Source: an uncultured SAR116 cluster alpha proteobacterium (GTDB lineage Bacteria; Pseudomonadota; Alphaproteobacteria; Puniceispirillales; Marisalimonadaceae). From it: a DNA stretch of 47,978 bases. A program made the position numbers and the translations under genes. Under the pieces are notes generated by a model that did not search any database, had not been told where the DNA came from, and was given only the letters and a program-made list of their open reading frames with translations. The number at the start of each line of letters is the position of its first letter. Position 1 is the stretch's first letter. The stretch is taken from positions 1 to 47,978 of the forward strand of contig CABZWX010000009.1 in NCBI GenBank assembly GCA_902529515.1. The letters run 5' to 3'. This document shows positions 1 to 8,889 of the stretch, in pieces.

Positions 1-1497
1 ATTGATCCAGTTGGAGATACTATGTGCCTTTCATATGTTGTTGATTCAGGCAGAGTAGATAGTCACAAATTAGACTCTATAGCTTTACGTGAATTAAATC
101 ACAATACAATCAAATACGAGGATGTTTGTGGAAAAGGAAAAAACAAAATTTTATTTCATCAATTATCACCTTCTGATGCACTAGATTATGCGGCTGAAGA
201 CGCAGATGTTACTTTAGCAATATATAATAGAATTTTACCGAGAATATTTAATGACAAAAGATTTTCTGTCTATAAAAGATTAGAGAATCCATTAATAAAT
301 GTTTTAATAGAAATGGAAAATACTGGCGTAACAATAAATGCTAAAAAACTCTCAGAAATTTCAAAAAATTTATCTGATGAAATTCTTAAATTAGAAAATA
401 AGATTTTTGATTACAGTGGTAAAACTTTCAATGTTGGTTCTCCAAAACAACTAGGAGAAATCTTGTTTGATGAAATGAAGATTGAGGGTGGTAAACGTTC
501 CAAAAATGGATCTTGGCAAACTAGTGTTGAGGTTCTTGAAAACCTTTCAGAATTAGGACATGAAATTGCACAACTTATTTTAAATTGGAGACATTTTTCT
601 AAGTTAAAAAGTACATATACTGATACACTTGTTGAACAAATAAATCCTAAAACTAACAGAGTCCATACTAATTATTCAATGGTTGGCGCTAGTACAGGAA
701 GATTATCATCTTCAAATCCTAATTTACAGAATATACCCATAAAAACAGAGGAGGGAAGATTAATTAGAACAGCATTTGAGTCAAAGCCAGGATTTAAATT
801 GGTATCTATGGACTATTCACAAATTGAATTAAGGTTAATAGCGCATATAGCTGACGAGATAAAAATGTTGGCTGCGTTTAATAACGATATAGATATTCAT
901 TCTGATACTGCTTCGAAAGTTTTTGGAGTTCCCATAAATGAGATGACATCAGATTTAAGAAGGAAAGCTAAAGCCATTAACTTTGGAATTATATATGGTA
1001 TTTCTTCTTACGGTCTTGCAAAACAATTAAAGTGCTCTACAAGTGAAGCTAAAGAATTTATAGATTCATATTTCAAAAGATTTCCAAGAATTAGAGATTA
1101 TATGGAAGAGATTAAATCTAACTTAGAAGAAAATGGATATGTAGAAACCCTATTCAACAGACGTATTTATATTAACGATAGTAATGCTAAAAATCAAAAA
1201 CTAAGAGGATTTGCAGAAAGACAGGCAATAAATGCACCCATTCAAGGATCAGCAGCAGATATAATAAAACTAGCAATGGTAAAAATATACAAAAGTTTAT
1301 TTGAATATAAAAATGATGTATCAATGCTAATGCAAGTTCATGATGAGCTTATATTTGAGGTAAGAGAAAATAGTATAGATAAATATTCAAAGATCATCCA
1401 AGAAATTATGGAATATGCTTATTTACCAAAAGTTTCTTTGAACGTTAACTTAAAAGTGGATACTGGTTATGGATATAATTGGGCTGAGGCTCATTAG
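1..1497 (+). CDS. polA: DNA polymerase I, 5'-truncated by window edge
   Basis: The reading frame is open from base 1, so the gene begins upstream. An internal ATG at 22 is not the start. The visible part covers the end of the 3'-5' proofreading domain and the whole polymerase domain. The ExoIII motif YAAED (from base 187) carries the Tyr and Asp that bind metal and substrate in E. coli Pol I, so proofreading is probably intact, although ExoI and ExoII lie outside the window. Polymerase motif A (DYSQIELRL, about 811), motif B (RRKAKAINFGIIYG, about 958) and motif C (QVHDE, about 1336) are all present. The enzyme fills gaps in excision repair and replaces RNA primers. The 5'-nuclease domain cannot be assessed. 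Confidence 0.97.
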   Translation: MDPVGDTMCLSYVVDSGRVDSHKLDSIALRELNHNTIKYEDVCGKGKNKILFHQLSPSDALDYAAEDADVTLAIYNRILPRIFNDKRFSVYKRLENPLINVLIEMENTGVTINAKKLSEISKNLSDEILKLENKIFDYSGKTFNVGSPKQLGEILFDEMKIEGGKRSKNGSWQTSVEVLENLSELGHEIAQLILNWRHFSKLKSTYTDTLVEQINPKTNRVHTNYSMVGASTGRLSSSNPNLQNIPIKTEEGRLIRTAFESKPGFKLVSMDYSQIELRLIAHIADEIKMLAAFNNDIDIHSDTASKVFGVPINEMTSDLRRKAKAINFGIIYGISSYGLAKQLKCSTSEAKEFIDSYFKRFPRIRDYMEEIKSNLEENGYVETLFNRRIYINDSNAKNQKLRGFAERQAINAPIQGSAADIIKLAMVKIYKSLFEYKNDVSMLMQVHDELIFEVRENSIDKYSKIIQEIMEYAYLPKVSLNVNLKVDTGYGYNWAEAH

Positions 1498-1597
1498 ATA
1501 TTATGAACATAAACTAACTTAATTTTGCCTTGAATAAACCTAAATTTTTTTCTCAAATTATTTGCTAATCAAATTTAATAAAAATGCAGGAAAAACA

Positions 1598-2287
1598 ATG
1601 AGCGAAAAAATAATTCTTATCGATGATGATAACAATATTTTAACATCAGTTGCGGTAGCTTTAAAAGCTGAAGGTTGGTCGGTTGAAACTTATAATGATA
1701 GTGAACAAGGTCTAATAGCACTTCAAAGGGCTACACCAGATATTGCAATATTAGATATTAAAATGCCAAAACTTGATGGTATGGAAGTTTTAAAAAAATT
1801 AAGAGAAACGAATGATGTTCCTGTAATTTTTTTAACAAGTAAAGATGATGAAATTGATGAAGCAATTGGACTTAGAATGGGAGCTGATGATTATATCACT
1901 AAGCCATTTTCTCAAAAGCTTTTGATTGAAAGAATAAGAACTGTACTTAGAAGGAGTTCATATAAAAATAATGACGTATCAGATAAGTTAATTCAAAGAC
2001 ATGACTTATCACTTGATCCAGATAGACATCTTTGTAAGTGGAAAGGTGAAGAAATTAGACTTACAGTCACTGAATTTTTAATACTTTATTCTTTAGCTCA
2101 GAGACCTGGGCTAGTGAAAAACAGAGATCAACTCATTGATACAGCATATGGTGAAACTATATATGTAGATGACAGAACAATTGATAGTCATATTAAAAGA
2201 ATGAGAAGAAAATTTAGAGTTTTTGATAAAGATTTTGACCATATAGAGACTTTGTATGGAGTGGGTTATAGATATAGAGATACATAA
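1598..2287 (+). CDS. chvI: ChvI-type response regulator (OmpR family)
   Basis: This is a 229-residue response regulator. The receiver domain has the acidic cluster DDD (residues 9-11), phospho-acceptor Asp53 in LDIKMP and the conserved Lys in YITKPF. A winged-helix DNA-binding domain follows, ending in [13 protein letters not shown] chose the ATG at 1598 because AGG lies 7 bases upstream and the protein then begins directly at the receiver fold; an upstream TTG at 1562 would add 12 unlikely residues. It ends 3 bases before the kinase gene, so the two are surely co-transcribed. In rhizobia and relatives ChvI controls envelope, acid-response and central-metabolism genes. The name rests on domain type and on its place beside chvG and ahcY. 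Confidence 0.9.
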   Translation: MSEKIILIDDDNNILTSVAVALKAEGWSVETYNDSEQGLIALQRATPDIAILDIKMPKLDGMEVLKKLRETNDVPVIFLTSKDDEIDEAIGLRMGADDYITKPFSQKLLIERIRTVLRRSSYKNNDVSDKLIQRHDLSLDPDRHLCKWKGEEIRLTVTEFLILYSLAQRPGLVKNRDQLIDTAYGETIYVDDRTIDSHIKRMRRKFRVFDKDFDHIETLYGVGYRYRDT

Positions 2288-2290
2288 AAA

Positions 2291-3895
2291 TTGAAATTTA
2301 TCTTTAAAAAACTTGAAAAGTTATATTTTCCTCTAAAAATGAGGATATTATTTATAATATTATTACCGGTTATATTATATCCAATCATTTTAATTTATTT
2401 TAATAAGTACCAAGATGTTCTAATTAGATCAGAATTTGCAGCTATTGAAAGACAAGGTTTAACGCTAACTAAAGCGCTTGCGTTGGCAGAAAATCAGTAT
2501 GGCTTAATACAGAATAATCAAATATCAAGTCCAGCTCTACAAAGTCTTATTCCAAGGGTTAAATATGGCTCTAACATAAGAGCAAGACTTTTTAATATGT
2601 ATGGAAATTTAATTGCTGATACAAAAGCGAGTATGAAGTATAGTCCATTTGTTAAAGTAAGCCCATTACCAGCTGTAGACAGTAGTTTTTCTATAAAAAA
2701 AAGTTTAATAAAATTTGTATCTTTATTTTCGAATTTAATATCAAGACCTCTGAATTTACCCCTTTATAAAGATAATACAAATTTTTCATTTGAGGACTTT
2801 CCAGAAGTTATTATGGCTTTAAAAGGGAGAACAAAAAAAATCTTGCGAAAGGATAGTAAAGGTAGACTTTATTTGTCTGTAGCTATACCTATAAAAAACA
2901 TTCGTATGGTTAGAGGAGCAGTTCTTCTTTCTGTGTCTGGAAAAAAAATTGAACAAGAATTAGTTGATTTGGAAACAGAACTTTTTAAAGCTTTTGGTCT
3001 TATTTTATTAGCAACATTTGCTCTTGCTATTTATTTTGGAAGATCAATTACAAACCCAATAGTAAGATTGTCTAATGAAGCAGACAAAATTGCAGAAGAT
3101 AAAACACTAAAAACTTTTAATCTTGATAAATTTAGAAACAGGAAAGATGAAATAGGTAATTTAGCACAGTCTTTTTTTAAAATGACTAATGAATTACAAA
3201 AAAGAATAGATCATATTGCTGAGTTTGCTGCTGATGTAGCACACGAGTTAAAAAATCCAATAACTTCAGTTAGGTCGGCCTCTGAAACAATTACGAAAGT
3301 TAGAAGTTTGAGCGAGCAAAAAAAATTAATTAAAGTAATACAAAATGACGTTGAAAGAATAGATAGATTGATAAATGATATTTCTGCTGCTTCTAAGTTA
3401 GATGCAGAATTGTCAAGAATAGAAATTAGACAAATAAATATTTCAAATCTTCTTGAAACTCTTGTTGATATACGATCATCTACAATAAATCTAAAAATTA
3501 ATCTTTTGAAGCACACTGAGGATGTTTATATTTTAGGTGATGAAAATAAGATTGCTCAAGTTTTTGATAATTTGATACAAAATGCTGCTTCGTTTTCAAA
3601 GGAAAATAATTTCATAAATATTCGAATAGAAAAAAATCTAGATAATGTAACAATTATAGTTGAAGATAATGGACCAGGGTTTTCAAAGGGATCTTTAAAG
3701 AAGGTCTTTGACAGATTTTATACAGATAGACCTAAAAATGAAAAGTTTGGTAATCATTCAGGTTTGGGATTATCTATTTCTAAACAAATTGTTGAAGCGC
3801 ATGGTGGATCTATAGAGGCTTTAAATCGATTAAATCAAAAGAATGAATGTCTTGGGGGGAGTATTAAAGTAACATTTCCAGAAGCTAAATATTAA
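2291..3895 (+). CDS. chvG: ChvG-type sensor histidine kinase
   Basis: This is a 534-residue inner-membrane kinase. Transmembrane segments lie at about 17-37 and 234-250, enclosing a periplasmic sensor of about 195 residues. A HAMP linker follows, then a HisKA domain with phospho-acceptor His318 in DVAHELKNPITS, and a HATPase domain with N box (DNLIQNAASF), G1 (EDNGPGF) and G2 (GLGLSI). The start is TTG at 2291, just after chvI; ATG at 2339 is an alternative that would remove 16 residues before the first membrane helix. It phosphorylates ChvI in response to envelope signals. In many alphaproteobacteria hprK and PTS genes follow chvG; here ahcY follows after 78 bases. Confidence 0.9.
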   Translation: MKFIFKKLEKLYFPLKMRILFIILLPVILYPIILIYFNKYQDVLIRSEFAAIERQGLTLTKALALAENQYGLIQNNQISSPALQSLIPRVKYGSNIRARLFNMYGNLIADTKASMKYSPFVKVSPLPAVDSSFSIKKSLIKFVSLFSNLISRPLNLPLYKDNTNFSFEDFPEVIMALKGRTKKILRKDSKGRLYLSVAIPIKNIRMVRGAVLLSVSGKKIEQELVDLETELFKAFGLILLATFALAIYFGRSITNPIVRLSNEADKIAEDKTLKTFNLDKFRNRKDEIGNLAQSFFKMTNELQKRIDHIAEFAADVAHELKNPITSVRSASETITKVRSLSEQKKLIKVIQNDVERIDRLINDISAASKLDAELSRIEIRQINISNLLETLVDIRSSTINLKINLLKHTEDVYILGDENKIAQVFDNLIQNAASFSKENNFINIRIEKNLDNVTIIVEDNGPGFSKGSLKKVFDRFYTDRPKNEKFGNHSGLGLSISKQIVEAHGGSIEALNRLNQKNECLGGSIKVTFPEAKY

Positions 3896-3973
3896 ATTTT
3901 AAATTTTTTAATTCGAGCTTTAATTGAGTAATTTTAAATGTTATAGAGTTACACAACCTAAAAAAGGATTATT

Positions 3974-5365
3974 ATGAAAGATTATGCAATCACAGATATA
4001 CAACTTGCCGAATGGGGAAGAAAAGAAATCTCAATCGCTGAGACTGAAATGCCAGGATTAATGGCATGTAGAGAACTGTTTTCAAAGGATAAACCATTAA
4101 ATGGTACAAGGATTGCAGGTTGTTTGCATATGACGATTCAGACAGCTGTTCTTATAGAAACCTTAACAAGTCTCGGTGCTAGTGTTAGATGGGCTAGCTG
4201 CAACATTTTTTCAACTCAAGATCATGCAGCTGCGGCAATAGCAAAACAAGATATTCCAGTTTTTGCAAAAAAAGGTGAAACTTTAAAAGAATATTGGAAT
4301 TATGTAGATCAAATATTTACTTGGTCAGATGACACTGTTGCAAATATGATATTAGATGATGGTGGTGATGCAACATTGTATATTATACTAGGTGCTAAAG
4401 CAGAGACTGGTGAAGAAGTTCTACCCAACCCTGCTAATGAAGAAGAAGAAGCTCTGAAGGCACAAATTTTATCTAGAGTCAAAAGTTCTCCTGGATGGTT
4501 CACTAAAGTTAAAAATAGTATAAAAGGTGTTACTGAAGAAACTACTACAGGTGTTCTTAGATTATATCAAATGGCAGAAAAAGGTGACCTTCCTTTTCCA
4601 GCAATTAATGTAAATGATTCAGTTACAAAATCTAAATTTGACAACCTTTATGGATGTCGAGAATCTTTAGTAGATGGCATTAGAAGAGCTACTGACGTGA
4701 TGTTATCAGGTAAAATAGCTGTAGTTGCTGGTTATGGTGACGTTGGCAAAGGATCTGCTGCTTCACTTCGTCAAGGTGGGGCTAGAGTGATTGTAACTGA
4801 AATTGACCCAATATGTGCATTACAAGCTGCAATGGAGGGATTTGAAGTATGTTCTATGGAAGAGGCATGTTCAAGAGGTGATATATTTGTTACAGCAACT
4901 GGAAATAAAGATGTTATCACTGTTGATCACATGAGAGAAATGAAAGATAGAGCAATTGTTTGTAATATCGGCCATTTTGATTCAGAAATTCAAGTTGAAT
5001 CACTTCAAAATATGAAATGGTCAGAGGTTAAACCACAAGTGGATGAGGTTGAGTTTCAAGACGGTAAACGTCTAATCGTTTTGGCAAAAGGAAGATTAGT
5101 AAACCTAGGTTGTGCTACTGGCCATCCGAGTTTTGTAATGAGCGCTTCCTTTACTAATCAAGTTCTTGCTCAGATAGAGTTGTGGGAAAAGCCAGATAAT
5201 TATGAAAATAATGTATATACGTTGCCAAGACATTTAGATGAAAAAGTTGCTAAATTACATCTTGATAAAGTTGGAGCTACTCTAAGTAAACTTTCAAACG
5301 AACAGGCCGATTATATTGGGGTCCCAGTTCAAGGACCTTTTAAATCTGATAATTATAGATACTAG
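3974..5365 (+). CDS. ahcY: adenosylhomocysteinase (SAH hydrolase)
   Basis: The enzyme cleaves S-adenosylhomocysteine to adenosine and homocysteine, removing the product inhibitor of SAM-dependent methylation. The 463-residue protein is of bacterial length. It shows the N-terminal substrate region with MPGLMACRE and HMTIQTAVL, the NAD-binding [10 protein letters not shown] loop, and the C-terminal tail ending SDNYRY, which closes over the partner subunit's cofactor in this family. The start ATG has AAAGGA upstream (about 3963-3968). No recognisable SAM or SAH riboswitch was seen in the 78-base gap before it. tsaE starts 3 bases after its stop, so they are likely transcribed together. Confidence 0.97.
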   Translation: MKDYAITDIQLAEWGRKEISIAETEMPGLMACRELFSKDKPLNGTRIAGCLHMTIQTAVLIETLTSLGASVRWASCNIFSTQDHAAAAIAKQDIPVFAKKGETLKEYWNYVDQIFTWSDDTVANMILDDGGDATLYIILGAKAETGEEVLPNPANEEEEALKAQILSRVKSSPGWFTKVKNSIKGVTEETTTGVLRLYQMAEKGDLPFPAINVNDSVTKSKFDNLYGCRESLVDGIRRATDVMLSGKIAVVAGYGDVGKGSAASLRQGGARVIVTEIDPICALQAAMEGFEVCSMEEACSRGDIFVTATGNKDVITVDHMREMKDRAIVCNIGHFDSEIQVESLQNMKWSEVKPQVDEVEFQDGKRLIVLAKGRLVNLGCATGHPSFVMSASFTNQVLAQIELWEKPDNYENNVYTLPRHLDEKVAKLHLDKVGATLSKLSNEQADYIGVPVQGPFKSDNYRY

Positions 5366-5368
5366 TTT

Positions 5369-5862
5369 ATGAAATTGTTATTAGAAATAACGATTAAATC
5401 TAAAACTGAAATGCATAATTTTGGTATACAATTGGCAAAGATATTTTCGCTAAATGATCTGATTACATTTGATGGCGATTTAGGTGTAGGTAAAACATTT
5501 CTTTGTAAATCAATAATAAATAATTTAACAAAAATTAATGAAATTGTAAGTCCTACATTTAATATTGTTCAAACATATCCATTACAAGAAGATCAAGAAA
5601 TTTGGCATTGTGATTTTTATAGGATTAATGATTTTGAAGAAGTAAATGAGATTGGTGTTTTTGAGGAGTTAAAAAAAAAATTATTCTTCTTGAATGGCCA
5701 AAATTTAAACTTGAATTAAGTCAATTTGATCCCTTGAACCTTAATATTGAGATTATTAAAATTAATCAAAGTAATTTATCTGAATACAGAAAAATTTCTT
5801 TATCTGGTTCAAAAAAATGGGATAATAAAATTAAATATCTAAGTAATCTTTTAGCTTTGTGA
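5369..5862 (+). CDS. tsaE: tRNA t6A synthesis ATPase TsaE, split by a frameshift at an A10 run
   Basis: TsaE is the ATPase that works with TsaB and TsaD to make the t6A base in ANN-decoding tRNAs. The first frame (5369-5719) has the P-loop GDLGVGKT, the SPTF segment and HCDFYRI, all family hallmarks. After ten A's at 5671-5680 the frame runs off-register (LFFLNGQ) and stops at 5719. A -1 shift there resumes a typical TsaE end, ILLEWPKF, and continues to a stop at 5862, giving about 164 residues in total, the usual length. Either the run has an indel (real or sequencing), or slippage by polymerase or ribosome at A10 restores the protein. TsaE is normally essential, which favours slippage or sequence error over decay. 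Confidence 0.85.
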
Positions 5863-5872
5863 GGTTAATAAT

Positions 5873-7282
5873 TTGAATTATGTCTTCTATGATTTAGAAA
5901 CTACAGGAAGAAATTCTGCCTGGGATCAAATTATTCAAGTGGCAGCTATACTTACAGACGATAAATTTAATGTGATTGACAAATTTGAAGCAAGATGTCG
6001 ATTAAAAAAAGGTTTAGTACCGTATCCTGAGGCATTGATTGTAAATAAAACATCCGTTGAAATTTTAAAAAATGTAAATTTGTCACATTATGAGTTAACA
6101 AAAAAAATAGAAACAACATTTAAAAAATGGTCACCAGCTATTTTTGTCGGATATAATTCAATAAACTTTGATGAAGAATTTGTTAGAAAAACTTTCTTTA
6201 AAAGTCTTTTTGAGCCTTATTTAACTCAATTAAATGGTAATAAAAGAGCTGATGTTATTGGCATGACTAGAGCATCTAAATTTTATTTTCCTGATTGTTT
6301 AAAAGTTGGCATAAATGAAAAGGGGAACCAAGTTTTTAAATTAGATGTTTTAACTGAAATTAATAATATTGTTCATAATGCTCATGACGCTATGGGTGAT
6401 GTGGATGCTACTTTAGAAATTGCAAAGATTTTAAAGAAAAATTCCAACAAAGTTTGGAATTCTGGGCTTAAAAACAATAATAAAATAGATGTAGATAACT
6501 TCCTAATCCAAAATAATATTGTTTGTATGGATGAATATCTTTTTGGTAAATTTAATGTTCATGCTGTTACCTATGTTTGTAAAAATCAATTTAATTATCC
6601 TCAATGTTTTGATTTATTGCACGATCCATTTGATTATATTGATATGTCTATTAAAGATTTAAAAATTAAAATGAAACAAAAACCTAAATTTATTAGAGAA
6701 ATTAAAAATAATAAAAATCCTATCTTATTAGATTCAAGCGTTATTGATAAAATGCCAGTGTATCAATCAATTGGGATGGAAATTTTAACTCACAGAGCAG
6801 AAATTATTAAACAAAGTTCGGATTTTAAAAATAAAATCCAAACAATTCTTTTTGAAGAGTACGAGACAAAACAAATGACTAAATCACAGATTGATATAAT
6901 ACCCGAAGAAAGTATTTATTCTGGCAGTTTCCCTGATAATCACGAAAAATCCAAAATGATTAATTTTCATAATGCAGATTGGGAAGAAAAATTTTATATT
7001 GCAAATCAGTTTAAAGATGAACGTTATAAATATTTTGCTCATTTGTTAATTTATGAAGAAATGCCTCATGTACTTCCTAAATCTGACTATGAAAATATCC
7101 ATAAAATTATTGCCAATCAGATTTTAAGTACTGATAATGAAAAGTGGAATACAATTCCTAAAGCATATTATGAGTTAGATAATTTACGTGAAGAATATGA
7201 AAGACAAGGTAATGATGAAAAGTTGTTATTCTTAGAAGATTGGGATTATTTTTTACAAGATCTTGAAAAGCAGTATCAATGA
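5873..7282 (+). CDS. sbcB: exodeoxyribonuclease I
   Basis: This is a single-strand-specific 3'-5' exonuclease of the DEDDh superfamily, acting in recombination and mismatch repair. The N-terminal motif FYDLETTG supplies the first acidic pair. HDAMGDVDATL near residue 170 supplies the catalytic His and last Asp. The region between has the expected FVGYNSINFDEEF segment. The length of 469 matches E. coli SbcB (475). The start is TTG at 5873 with GAGG about 8 bases upstream, 10 bases after the restored end of tsaE. In many alphaproteobacteria the slot between tsaE and trxA holds addB-addA; here this exonuclease is in that place. Confidence 0.92.
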   Translation: MNYVFYDLETTGRNSAWDQIIQVAAILTDDKFNVIDKFEARCRLKKGLVPYPEALIVNKTSVEILKNVNLSHYELTKKIETTFKKWSPAIFVGYNSINFDEEFVRKTFFKSLFEPYLTQLNGNKRADVIGMTRASKFYFPDCLKVGINEKGNQVFKLDVLTEINNIVHNAHDAMGDVDATLEIAKILKKNSNKVWNSGLKNNNKIDVDNFLIQNNIVCMDEYLFGKFNVHAVTYVCKNQFNYPQCFDLLHDPFDYIDMSIKDLKIKMKQKPKFIREIKNNKNPILLDSSVIDKMPVYQSIGMEILTHRAEIIKQSSDFKNKIQTILFEEYETKQMTKSQIDIIPEESIYSGSFPDNHEKSKMINFHNADWEEKFYIANQFKDERYKYFAHLLIYEEMPHVLPKSDYENIHKIIANQILSTDNEKWNTIPKAYYELDNLREEYERQGNDEKLLFLEDWDYFLQDLEKQYQ

Positions 7283-7314
7283 ATTTAAATTTTGTTAAGT
7301 AAGGAGAGATTAAA

Positions 7315-7635
7315 ATGGCGACAAATAAAACAGATGATCAAAACTTTAAGGTAGATGTATTAGAAGCTAAAGAACCTGTGTTAGTAGATTTTTGGGCAGA
7401 ATGGTGCGGACCTTGCAAAGCAATTGCACCTTCCTTAGAAGAATTATCTGAAGAAATGAGTAATAAATTAAAAGTTGTTAAAATTAATGTTGATGAAAAT
7501 CCTTCAACATCTCAAGCATATAGTATAAGAAGTATTCCCGCCTTAATGATCTTTAAGGATGGAGAAAAAATCTCTGAGAAGATGGGAGCTCTTCCAAAAT
7601 CAGCTCTTGTGTCATGGATTAAAGATACAATCTAA
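7315..7635 (+). CDS. trxA: thioredoxin
   Basis: This is a 106-residue cytoplasmic thioredoxin with the redox motif WCGPC (Cys31, Cys34), the buried Asp25 and the cis-proline segment SIPALMIFKDGE. It reduces protein disulfides using electrons from thioredoxin reductase. A strong ribosome site (AAGGAGAG) lies just upstream of the ATG. It stands 32 bases after sbcB. Its stop overlaps the end of folC on the other strand by 4 bases. The neighbourhood trxA-folC-accD-trpABF is conserved in alphaproteobacteria, but there trxA usually runs in the same direction as folC. Confidence 0.97.
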   Translation: MATNKTDDQNFKVDVLEAKEPVLVDFWAEWCGPCKAIAPSLEELSEEMSNKLKVVKINVDENPSTSQAYSIRSIPALMIFKDGEKISEKMGALPKSALVSWIKDTI

Positions 7636-7649
7636 TCGATAATTGTATC
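7624..7649. terminator. 8-bp inverted repeat at the trxA/folC convergent ends (possible bidirectional terminator)
   Basis: GATACAAT at 7624-7631 is the exact reverse complement of ATTGTATC at 7642-7649, with a 10-base loop that contains both stop codons (TAA of trxA, TAG of folC). The arms encode Asp-Thr-Ile near the end of both proteins. The stem is AT-rich and there is no clean T-run, so terminator function is an inference from its place between convergent genes. Confidence 0.4.
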
Positions 7650-8867
7650 GTTAAATTTTAGTGCATAACCTGCTAAATATAAAGATCCAGTTATTAACAA
7701 GGGGATTTTATCGTCGGCTTTTTTAAGTGCATTTTCTAAACTTTTTGAAGTGTTTGTGTTAAAACCTAAGTCATCTAATTTATTTTTTAAGTCTAATGCT
7801 GAAAGTGAATTTTTTTGTTCAGGTATTTCAATAGCATAAATTTGATTAATATGGTTTTTAAAGATTTTAACAAAATCTTTAACTTCTCTGTTATTTAACA
7901 TCCCTATAATTAGGTTCCATTTACCTAATGCTTTTTTATTTAGATATTTTTCAATAACAACAGCACCATCTTGATTATGTGATCCATCAATTATGGTAAT
8001 ATTTTTTCTGAGATTGTAAATTTTACCTTCATTTAATTTTTGGATTCTTCCAAACCAGGAGGTTCTTGCGAGACCTTTCTTTACTTTGTTTAAGGAAATA
8101 GACGGTATAATAAATTTAGCAGCTGTAAATGCTGTTGATGCATTTTCGTATTGGAATTCACCAGTTAGTCCTAATTTTGTATCTCTAGAAATTTTTTCTA
8201 TCCTAATTACCTTTGAATTTAATTCTTTTGCATTAGATATTAGTGTTTTACGTGCTTCATCTCTACTTTGTTTAGCAATTATTACAGGAATGTTTTTTCT
8301 TAAAATTCCAGCTTTCTCTTTCGCTATTTTTTGAATATTGTTTCCTAAAAATTCTTCATGATCAAAGCCTATTTTAGTTATAATGGTAAGTTTTTTATTT
8401 TCTATGATATTTGTTGCATCTAACCTTCCACCCAACCCCGTCTCAAAAATATTAATATCAGCAGGAAATAGTTTGAAAGCAATAAATGCTGCTGCAGTAG
8501 TAATTTCAAAAAATGTTATTGGATTACGATCATTTTTTAGCTCTACCTCTTCTAATATATTTATTAAATATTTATCTGAAATTAATTTTTTGTTTATTCT
8601 AATTCGTTCATTAAAATTTATTAAATGAGGAGAAGTATATATATTAACTGATAAATTATGCTCTTCTAAAATTTCTCTAAGAAATGCTGCAGTTGAGCCT
8701 TTTCCATTTGTCCCAGCTATATGCACTACATTGTTTAAATTATTTTGTGGATTATGAAATTTATCCATTAAATTTTTTAATCTTTTAAGATCGAAATCTA
8801 TAAGCTTTGGATGTAAATCAAACATCCTTTTTAAGGTTAAAGATAATTTGTTTTTAGTATTACTCAA
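7632..8867 (-). CDS. folC: folylpolyglutamate synthase / dihydrofolate synthase
   Basis: The enzyme adds glutamate to dihydropteroate and to folates, using ATP. The 411-residue protein has the P-loop HIAGTNGKGST near residue 49, YTSPHL shortly after, and FETGLGGRLDATN, all typical of the Mur-ligase-like FolC family. The C-terminal glutamate-ligase domain shows IDGSHNQDGA. The start is TTG at 8867; an internal ATG at 8825 (RMFDLHPKLIDF) is possible, and the family pattern LHPKLIDF close to the N-terminus fits either. It is the last gene of the minus-strand block and follows accD by 22 bases. Confidence 0.94.
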   Translation of the reverse strand: MSNTKNKLSLTLKRMFDLHPKLIDFDLKRLKNLMDKFHNPQNNLNNVVHIAGTNGKGSTAAFLREILEEHNLSVNIYTSPHLINFNERIRINKKLISDKYLINILEEVELKNDRNPITFFEITTAAAFIAFKLFPADINIFETGLGGRLDATNIIENKKLTIITKIGFDHEEFLGNNIQKIAKEKAGILRKNIPVIIAKQSRDEARKTLISNAKELNSKVIRIEKISRDTKLGLTGEFQYENASTAFTAAKFIIPSISLNKVKKGLARTSWFGRIQKLNEGKIYNLRKNITIIDGSHNQDGAVVIEKYLNKKALGKWNLIIGMLNNREVKDFVKIFKNHINQIYAIEIPEQKNSLSALDLKNKLDDLGFNTNTSKSLENALKKADDKIPLLITGSLYLAGYALKFNDTIID

Positions 8868-8889
8868 TTTAAATTTAAAATTAGTTGCG

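Noticed and set aside
3896..3973. Possible SAM or SAH riboswitch before ahcY
   Set aside because: The 78-base gap is AT-rich and shows no helix set or conserved bases that I can match to known SAM or SAH classes.
5369..5719. tsaE as a genuine 116-residue protein
   Set aside because: The last residues do not resemble TsaE, while the next frame continues with the family's C-terminal sequence up to 5862.
8086..8628. Two plus-strand ORFs inside folC
   Set aside because: Both are reverse-strand shadows of folC with hydrophobic, motif-free products.
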